A DNA stretch of 64,000 nt, from the NCBI GenBank assembly GCA_949130485.1, contig OX422205.1:681239-745238 (forward strand), read 5' to 3'. The notes below the pieces were generated by a model that saw nothing but the letters and a program-made list of their open reading frames with translations, had not been told where the DNA came from and searched no databases. The position numbers were made by a program, and so were the translations under genes. Each line of letters begins with the position of its first letter. Positions within the stretch are counted from its first letter, which is position 1. Of this stretch, positions 12,444 to 22,400 are shown piece by piece. Source of the DNA: Agelas oroides (Eukaryota; Porifera; Demospongiae; Agelasida; Agelasidae).

Positions 12444-13131
12444 GCTGTGTGGGTGTATGGAGAACATTTTATTGGGGCAGTACTTCATCTTTAGCTTCCT
12501 ACCTCCCCTTGAGGACACAATATTTAGCAACACGTGAAACCAGCTGGGTCAAGTTTATCATGCAAGAGTGAGGGAGCTCTGATGAGCATAACTAACGACC
12601 CAGGAAGGGAACTAGCTTACCTTCCTGCCTGAGCTGGTAACAGGTCAAATTGGCCCACTGCTAAAGACGGGTGGTGGAGCACATGTGACCGTACCAGAGA
12701 TTTAACAGTACAGTGTAAAGCTAGACTACACTTCCTGCATTGAAGTGATAACATGCTATGCCCTTTTAATCGATTTCAAGGTGTGGTGAGGGCACATGCA
12801 TTGTATGCACAAACAATTCAACAGGCAGGAAAATTTCTCAAACATATAACACAATAGACCACAAGTAGTTTGGGGCTCACTCACACCTGCCCCCAATTAC
12901 ACCGTGATGATGAACGTAGCTGTTCAGTTGGTTGGTGCACTGTGCACTTCATTTTTTAGTTCTTTGAGTTGTTCATCGAGTTCAGCTGAGGAGGAGGTTA
13001 AGGCACACACTGGCTAGGTAGAGAGGTGGCAGACAGACAGACAGACAGATCACTAAATTGTAGATAGGCAAAGTTCCCTGCTAATTGTTTACTCGTACCC
13101 AGGTGCTGTGGATGAGAGGAAAAGAGCTTAA

Positions 13132-13397
13132 TTTACACGGTATGTGTGTTCAACTGTCATGAAACTCTGTGGTGATTGTGCATACATCCTTGTCCAGTGT
13201 GTATGAGGCGAGTGTCTGGCCTAGCCTTGTACCCCTGTGCAACGAGGGAGAAAGAAGTGCTTGGTTTACACGGTATGTGTGTTCAACTGTCATGAAACTC
13301 TGTGGTGATTGTGCATACATCCTTGTCCAGTGTGTATGAGGCGAGTGTCTGGCCTAGCCTTGTACCCCTGTGCAACGAGGGAGAAAGAAGTGCTTGG
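13132..13397. repeat. 132-bp tandem duplication
   Basis: Two almost identical copies (13132-13263 and 13264-13397) starting tttacacggtatgtgtgttc and ending gagaaagaagtgcttgg. They lie just past the stop of the minus-strand coiled-coil gene. Confidence 0.9.
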
Positions 13398-13451
13398 TTT
13401 GGCATGGTGACTGTGCATGTATGCTGCCCACCCCTGGGTATGAGGCTGGTG

Positions 13452-16400
13452 TTAGGCCAAGTAGTGCAGTGACATAATGTTGGCAAGGATACCAGCTAGA
13501 TCATAATCCTCCTTCCTGCACGCCTCCTCAATCTGAGCCTCTAGCTGTGTCATCTTCTTCCTCTCCTCCTCCCCCACCTCACTGGGAGGGGGGGCAGTGG
13601 GGGGTGACTCCAGTTCCATACCCACACCTGGCGTCCTCTCCTGCAGTGAACCATCGGCAGCTGTCACACATACACATACAGTCTCATTCTAGCAACTAAT
13701 TAACCTATAGCCTACCAAGGGGCAACCACGAAAACATCTGGAGAGACAAATCCCTGGCTGACTCTTCTACCCTACCATACCCCGCAGAAACAATTAACAG
13801 GTCAAAGTACTATATGTTCCCAGATCCCACCTGATAAGGAGAGAGGATCTGGTGACTTCCAGCCAATCACTTGGGCTTCATTAGTTTACAATATCATAAC
13901 AACACAAATTAATTTATGCGTGTCATCATGTTTTAAAGTACTATAGTATCCAAGGCTACCCAACTTCTGGTGTTACAACAACAGATGGTGCTACATACAA
14001 GTGATTAGTACTTAGAAATTCCTTACTAAAGAGCAATCGAAACACAAGGAATTGGTAGCCTCGTACCCAGGCTCCTCCTCTGCATGGGGAGGAGCCTGGG
14101 TACGAGGCTAGGAATTGGCTGAATGTCTCTCCTCTCAGGAAATAACCACCATACATGTAGTATGCACATTCTAGTGCATTGTTCTAATTAATGCATACTC
14201 TCCCAACCAACCACTGCACTGTGCTGTGTGAGAACAGTCATATTCCATGCATGGCCGAGGGCCCAAGAGCTAGACTACACAGATGTACCCACCTCTGGAG
14301 GAGGGGTTGTATCATGCTGTTCACCCAAATCAGAGGGGCTTGTGTGGGGTTCAGTTCCTGTGTTCAACAGATAATGGTTGTGTCACATTGGTGAACTGGG
14401 GACGAAAATAATATGGAACACTTACCATTCTTTTCTGCAGTTTGTGATGGAGCCAGTTCGTCTGGTGCAAAGTCCGCGAGGTTCAGATTATGCTTAGTGC
14501 AGAGGTTTTCAGCTAGCAGCTACAGTGTGTGTGTGCGTGTGTGTGTGTGCGTGCGTGTGCGTGTGTGCGTGTGTGCGTGTGTGCGTGTGTGTGTGTGTGT
14601 GCATGTATGCATGCGTGTGTGTGTGTGTGTGTGGACAAAACAGAATGACAATGGGTAGGGACATCCCTCTTCTCCGCAGCATGTAACGATGCTACTGACC
14701 TCACCTGGTACAGGTTGCACCAGTGTTGAAGCACTTCCAGGAATGGGGAATCGGTGCCTGGAATACTGAGGAATGCGCCAAGTTACAATACAACTGACAC
14801 CGAGGGAGTTAGAATAGCACAACACACTATTCACAAACGACAAACTATTATGTAACAACACACCTTGCCATTTTTGACTGCAAGCTTGCAACTGAAGTCA
14901 CCAGCAGCTTCACATGCGTCATATCTAACACGTGAAGATACAAACATACCTTTTAGTCTCATTCTGACAGCAAACTGGAAATCAGTGTACAGGTCATGTA
15001 GCCGGTCTTCCCTGGCTCCCAGTTGTTGATCACTCAGAGTACAGTGCTCAAAACTTGGAGTCAGGGAAGGCCTACAGGTAAGGTACCTTCCTCCTTCTCC
15101 ACAGTGTTCAGTTCCTCTTTGATTGTGCTCAGTTCTCTGCTAGCAGTGGAGAGTTCCTTGTTTGTCTCGGCAAGGGCATTCTCAGTTCTTCTTTTGTTCT
15201 CTTGTTCTGACTCCAGGGCGGAGTTGAGGGCTTTGATCTCAGAGGCTAGTCTTGCTGCTTCCTTGTACTGGCGAGCTACACGTGTGTGTGTGTGTGTGTG
15301 TACATGTGGCTATATTACAAGGACATATTTTATCTCCACTCACCCGTTCACTTGCTCATGCACACATGCATGCATGTACGCACGTGCACACACACACACA
15401 CCTGCCACAGCAGCCTTCTTTGCCTCCTGCATCTGTGGTGTCTGTGCCTCACTATCAGCCATCTTCTTCCTGAGTGAGACAAGCTCTGACTGAAGGGAGA
15501 GCACCTGGGAGGTGAGTTCACGCACATGGCTGTCCTTAGAGCGATGAGTATCCTGGAGGCTGAGGTGGAGTAAAATACATATAGCAATCTATAGTAATCT
15601 ACAGTAATCTATAGTAATCTATAGTAATCTGCAGTAATCTATAGTAATCTATAGTAATCTGCAGTAATCTATAGTAATCTATAGTAATCTGCAGTAATCT
15701 ATAGTAATCTATAGTAATCTGCAGTAATCTATAGTAATCTGCAGTAATCTGCAGTAATCTATAGTAATCTATAGTAATCTGCAGTAATCTATAGTAATCT
15801 ATAGTAATCTGCAGTAATCTATAGTACATTTCACTAATATAAAGTAAAACAGCAGTCTAGTCCTAATTTCACTGAGAACTTGCTCCCTGTGAGGAGATCC
15901 AAGAGTACTAACTGTAAGAATGTATTGTTGCTTGCCCGAAGAAGCCCAAAGAAGGAAATGTTGCAACCAATTTCAAGGGTGAAAAGAACTACAAGTATAT
16001 TCATCTAGTCCTAGCACGTTTTTACCTCTGCAGCTGGTCCGAGGGCTGCAGCATAGTGCCACCCTCCTCAGCTGGGGGAAGAAGATCCTCCAACTGGCGC
16101 AGGACCTGTTGGAGAGTAACTGCCCTCGTCTCCATGGTGGTCTCCCTCCTCTCGACCTCCTCCACCCTCCTAACAACCACCAGTCTCTGTGCCTCCTGTT
16201 GTCCAAGTGTCTCTTCACTGGCTCTTTGCTGCTCACTGAGGCAATCCTAGCAGGGGGAGGAGGACAGAGAGACTAGCAGGGGGAGGAGGACTGAGAGACT
16301 AGCAGGGGGAGGAGGACAGAGAGACTAGCAGGGGGAGGAGGACTGAGAGACTAGCAGGGGGAGGAGGACAGAGAGACTAGCAGGGGGAGGAGGACTGAGA

Positions 16401-19400
16401 GACTAGCAGGGGGAGGAGGACAGAGAGACTAGCAGGGGGAGGAGGACTGAGAGACTAGCAGGGGGAGGAGGACAGAGAGACTAGCAGGGGGAGGAGGACA
16501 GAGAGACTAGCAGGGGGAGGAGGACAGAGAGACTAGCAGGGGGAGGAGGACAGAGAGACTAGCAGGGGGAGGAGGACAGAGAGACTAACAGGGGGAGGAG
16601 GACAGAGAGACTCGCAGGGGGAGGAGGACAGAGAGACTCGCAGGGGGAGGAGGACAGAGAGACTAGCAGGGGGAGGAGGACAGAGAGACTCGCAGGGGGA
16701 GGAGGACAGAGAGACTCGGCAACTTTCCTGGCTTGGCACTGCACTGGTGAGGTCCAACGGGAGTCAAAACAATTGTGTGCCGTTGGTTGTACTCAGACAT
16801 GTGCACCTCAAAACTACCTTCCCTGAGGGTCAGGTAATGCTACGCCATTGACAGGCTTCAGTAAATTGCAGGGTTTCAAAGGTGTGTGAGTGATGGGTGG
16901 TTTGTGGTGAGGAAGCTCAGTGCATGTGAGGTAAATGTCAGGTAACCAATCAAATCTTGCCACCTGACAATTGCCTGAGGAAGCTCAGTGCATGTGAGGT
17001 AAATGTCAGGTAACCAATCAAAGCTCAGTGCATGTGAGATAAATGTCTGGTAACCAATCAAAGCTCAGTGCATGTGAGATAAATGTCTGGTAACCAATCA
17101 AATCTTACCGCCTGACAATTTCTTTGGAGAAGGGTTTGGGTACTAGACCAGCTTGTACCAAGCTGCATCAATCAACGAACCAATTGTAGGCCTAGATGTT
17201 ACACAGCATTGCCAACTGCACAGGAGGCCTATAACAGGCCTCACCAGCTACACTAGGATGCACATCACACTCAACAACTAGCTTCTTTCCCAGTGTTTCA
17301 CACCCTTCATTGCTTGCAGTATTGTACTTCAGCTGGGGGTGTGAGAGGCTGGTAATAAGGTTACTCGACAACTCCTCCTCACCACCTCCTCTGCAGCCCT
17401 CCCCCCCGTCCTCTATCCCCCCCCCCCCCCCCCCCGCCCCCTCCTTACTCACCACTTCCCTCTGTAGTTTCTCCTCCTTGCTCTCAATTTGTCTTCTTTC
17501 TTCAGCCAGTTGACCATTCTCCAAGGACAGCTCCTCGTGGATACTCCGGATGCTCTCTTCCTCATCACCGATGGAGGACAGAATACCACTCTTCTGCTCC
17601 CTCAACTCCGCAAGCTTGGTCTCAAGTGTGGTTATCTCAGACTGTGAGAGAAAGAGGAGAACCCAGTTCAAGTAGCATCGTCCTGAGACAGTATGAGACA
17701 CTATGAGACATCATGAGACATTGAGACAGCATGAGACACTACCACCATCCAGCACTTACAGTATGTAGAGAGAGTTTATCATGCAAATGACATCAATGTC
17801 TACCTAGGTAGACAGAGAGAGGGGTGGAGGGATCTTGAGGCCTCTCTCGGGATGAAGAACACATAACGTGTTCTTTTGTCTGGGGACTCCTCCTCCTACC
17901 TAGGCAGACATTAACACCGTTCACGTGGTAAAATATCTGAAGCATTTCCTAGCCTCATACTCAGGCCACGAGGAAGAAGGAGAAATCTTTGTGGTCTGGT
18001 TACGAGGTTAGCCTTCCAATTCTGTTCTTGCAAGTGGTCAAAAAAACTGGACGGTGGGAATGGCCTCGGAACAAGGCTACAGTTTAGGTTCCAGCTGCGT
18101 CACAAGCTGTGATGATGGTCACTTACCTCAATAGATATCAGGGTTTCTTGCAATTCCTCCTTTTTGGCTATAAAGTCTGCAGCCCTCTGCTTGATTTCTC
18201 CCTGTAACGAGTGACACAGGGAGGGTGCCAGTTGAGGTTACAGGGTTGACGTCAGAGAATACAGAGTTATACAAACTTGACAGAATGAAGCATGAAATGC
18301 TCCCTAGGGGCCTGGTTCATTCTAACTGTATAATGAAGCATGAAATGCTCCCTAGGGGCCTGGTTCATTCTAACTGTATAATGAAGCATGAAATGCTCCC
18401 TAGGGGCCCGGTTCATTCTAACTGCATAATGAAGCATGAAATGCTCCCTAGGGGCCCGGTTCATTCTAACTGTATAAGGAATAACATGAGATGTCTAAGG
18501 ACAAGTTGGAGGTTGACTGTGTCTTGGACAGGAGTTAACTATACTTGCATTCGGTGTAAAAGAACTGTTATGATTGTCAGACCTGTAATAGTTGCTCCCT
18601 CTTCTCTAAATGTGACACAGGGAGGGTGCCAGTTGAGGTTACAGAGAATACAGAGTTATACAAACTTGACAGAATGAAGCATGAAATGCTCCCTAGGGGC
18701 CCGGTTCATTCTAACTGTATAAGGAGATGTCTAAGGACAAGTTGGAGGTTGACTGTGTCTTGGACAGGAGTTAACTATACTTGCATTCGGTGTAAAAGAA
18801 CTGTTATGATTGTCAGACCTGTAATAGTTGCTCCCTCTTCTCTAAATGTTCCCTGTCGAGGGCAATGTGTCTGAGGGGAGTGCGGAGGGGGAGGAAGAAG
18901 GAAAGAGGAGAGAAAGGTTAGGCAGGGAAAGAGAAGGGAGGACGAGGAGAGGAGTGAGGGAGAGGGAAGGGGAGAGGAGGATGGAGAGAGGAGCGTGGGA
19001 GAGGGAAGGGGAGAGGAGGATGGGGAGAGGAGCGTGGGAGAGGGAAGGGGAGAGGAGGACGAGGAGAGGAGCGAGGGAGAGGGAAGGGGAGAGGAGGACA
19101 AGGAGAGGAGCATGGGAGAGGGAAGGGGAGAGGAGGATGAGGAGAGGAGCGTGGGAGAGGGAAGGGGAGAGGAGGACGAGGAGAGGAGGACGAGGAGAGG
19201 AGGACGAGGAGAGGAGGACGAGGAGAGGAGTGAGGAAGAGAGGTGAAGGGACAGATCATTAGTCAGAGGTGAAAATCTTTATGTACCCTTTTTCTCTCTC
19301 AATGTCATCTTCAAGCGTCTTGAGCCGCATCTTCTGTCTACACAGGAAGGGTGAAAGGGGACGAGGAGAGGAGTGAGGGAGAGGGAAGGGGAGAGGAGGA

Positions 19401-22400
19401 CGAGGAGAGGAGCGTGGGAGAGGGAAGGGGAGAGGAGGACGAAGAGGGTGAAAGGAGGCTTGTGGTGGGAGATGTGGTTGATAACTACCTCCTGGCAACC
19501 AGGAAGTAGTAACAATGTCATTCTCATGGTCTCATTCCCATACCACATACAGACTTGTTTTGCAATAGCCTGGGAATGAGGTCAGCCAGAGACATACACC
19601 TACAGTGAGCTCACTTGGTTTGTGCAGAGGACAACTCCTTGTCCATCTCAGCCAGAGCCTTCGTCTGCTCTTCCTGCAGAAGATGGATTTACTCAGTAAG
19701 TCAAGACTGGACCAGGACATCCAATGGTGGTTTCGTACCCGTATTTCCATCAGTTGCCTCCGGATGTCTTGCTGAATGGTGACCTCGTTCTCCATCAGCT
19801 CGGCACAGCTCTGTGCCCATTCTCGCAGCTGTCAGTGTCAAGAATAGAGCAGACATGCAACACATCAGTAGCATTACTTCATACTCAAGTTAACTTCCTT
19901 TCCACACGCACATGAGAAAGAGTATGGGAGGCTAGGAGTACATAAGTAAGTCACACACCACTGATCTAAAAGGAGCCTTTGTAGAGTGTATTTGAACAAG
20001 ACAATAGGTGATTGAAACTGAATACAGCTTTTTGATTGTCAATGTTTATCTGAATGTTGTCAACAAGAAAAGAATATCACTGGGGTGTAAGGCACTATCT
20101 GTCCACTCGTCATAGCAATGCAGCAAAGTGGTATCTACACGGATAGCTATTGTTCTGACGAAGAAAGTCAAGGCAATACATTGTGTGTGTGTGTTTGTGT
20201 GTGTGCGTGTGTGTGTGTGTGTGTGCGTGTGTGTGTGTGCGTGTGTGTGTGTGTGTGCGTGTGTGTGTGTGCGCGTGTGTTTGTGTGTGTGCGTGTGTGT
20301 GTGTGTGCGCGTGTGTATGTGCATGCGCTTATTCAATATTGCGGGTGTCTTATGTGCTCACCGTGATAAGGCAGTTATCAGCAATGGTCCATTCCGGCTC
20401 CAGAGAGACTGTCTCCAGTTCCTGGCTCAACTCCTCAGCTGTAGGAGAAATGCATCACCCCCACAACACAACCTGACTCCCACATCACCCCCACAACACA
20501 ACCCGACCTCCACATCACCCCCACAACACAACCCGACTCCCACATCACCCCCACAACACAACCTGACTCCCACATCACCCCCACAAAACAGCCTGACCCC
20601 CACAACACAACCTGACTCCCACATCACCCCCACAACACAACATGACTCCCACATCACCCCCACATCACCACCCGACTCCCACATCACACACTAGTGTTCT
20701 CTTTGTCACACTACCACAATCCCACAGGGTAATTAGCATACACAACAAAGTAAATTGCATGTATTACTGAACACAAAGGAACATTCATTAGTGAACAATG
20801 AAAACAAATGAGTGAAGAGTGGAAGAATGGATCCTAGACTCTCTGACACACACCGGAGGTAAGCTAGAAGTGGCAGAGAATCAAGCTTGTAGACCCAGCA
20901 TTGTCTTGCCCACATACGACAGGAGAGCCATTCTGCTAACCTTTCAGTCAACAATCAGCAATGGCTGGGCGATCTTTGTGCTACTGGTCAACGTACCAAG
21001 GTCATAGTCTTCCTCGTACAGTGCCTTGCCCTCCTTCTCCCTCAGCTTGTTCACATGCATCCTTCTCTAGGAGAGAGAGAGAGAGAGAAACCATCAGATT
21101 CACAAGAGTCCACCCACCCGAGCCTCCCTCCTCCCCCCGCATTGACATTCACCCTCACCCACACATGCCCCCCCCTCCCACAAACACACAATCCACACTC
21201 ACCAAGAACATTAACTGCATCTCCCTGAAAAAGGCAGGCCTAGTTGTTATAGAACACCACCCACAGCGTAGGACATGTTTCAACCAAAACCTCATCAGCT
21301 ACACTGGGGTGACTAGGAGCTAGCTGGGGACGCTGTGGTACAAGCATTTGACTTCTCTTTTTAGAACCTTCCATAAAAGGGTATATACCTCAATTTGTTG
21401 CTTGGCTTTGGCCAGGTGTCCATCCACTTTTTCCTTTTGGGTTTTCTGCACTCCAGACAAGGAAGACCTGCATGAACAACAAACCACTTGCAGTATAACA
21501 ATCCCTATCTACACAATAGGTCACAGCTCTGACCACAATGACACGTGGTGTAGTAACAGGTGCCAGTGTAGTCTCGTGCCCCGCCCGCACGCGCCTCCCG
21601 GCGAGAAACGGTCTGGTGAACGAAGTCGAATTTCTTGGGCTTATTACCCAAAACGGGTAATGACCAATGAGATCGCGAGATCGGTAATTATTACGTAGCA
21701 CTTCCCTTACAACAGTAAAATTTGTTAATCTCCATTCGAGTATCCGTACCTTTTTTGAGCGGGTTGGCCGCAAAATGTTTTGATCGTTGCTAGGTTACAA
21801 TGTTGCAAAAGTGTGCGCTAGCCCAAGAAATTCGACTTGGTTCACCAGACCGTTTCTCCTCGGGAGAGGGTGGGGTCTGGGGACGAGACTAGTGCCAGTG
21901 TGTCCGAGGAGGTTGGAAGCTAGTAATAGTGATACACACAGGATAGTGCTACCGAATGACGTAATCATACTGAGTGCCATAGAGGCCCATAGTGAAAAGT
22001 CAACTCAATTTACACAAACAGCTTTTGTTTGTTTGGGATGAAACTCACTCAGTGGATACTGCTAGGTGAGCTCTAGATCGACCTCTATGGCATTTTAGGA
22101 TAAGCAGAATTTTCTGTGGGGATTCCCAAGGACACACTCAAATGCTTCGTGCATAAGGAAGAGCTATAGCGGTCAATCTAGAGCGCACCTGGCAGTATCC
22201 ACTGAGTGAGTTTCGTCCCAAACAAAAGAAAGCTACTTGTGTAAATTGAGTTGACCTTTCACTATGGGCCTCCAAGGCAGTCAGTATGATTATGTCATCA
22301 CGTAGCACTAATTGCTACCTCGTGTGTATCACTAATTACTAGCTTCCAACCTCCTCTGCCAGCATGTCTTACATGATGTTTCCAAGGTTACTGTCATAGC

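Larger units (their letters stand above)
11958..13451. other. Intergenic region between convergent RhoGAP and coiled-coil genes
   Basis: Both flanking genes end toward this interval. It holds the RhoGAP 3' flank (no canonical AATAAA seen close to the stop), a hAT-type MITE (12175-12443) and a 132-bp direct duplication (13132-13397). No convincing exon was seen. Confidence 0.7.
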
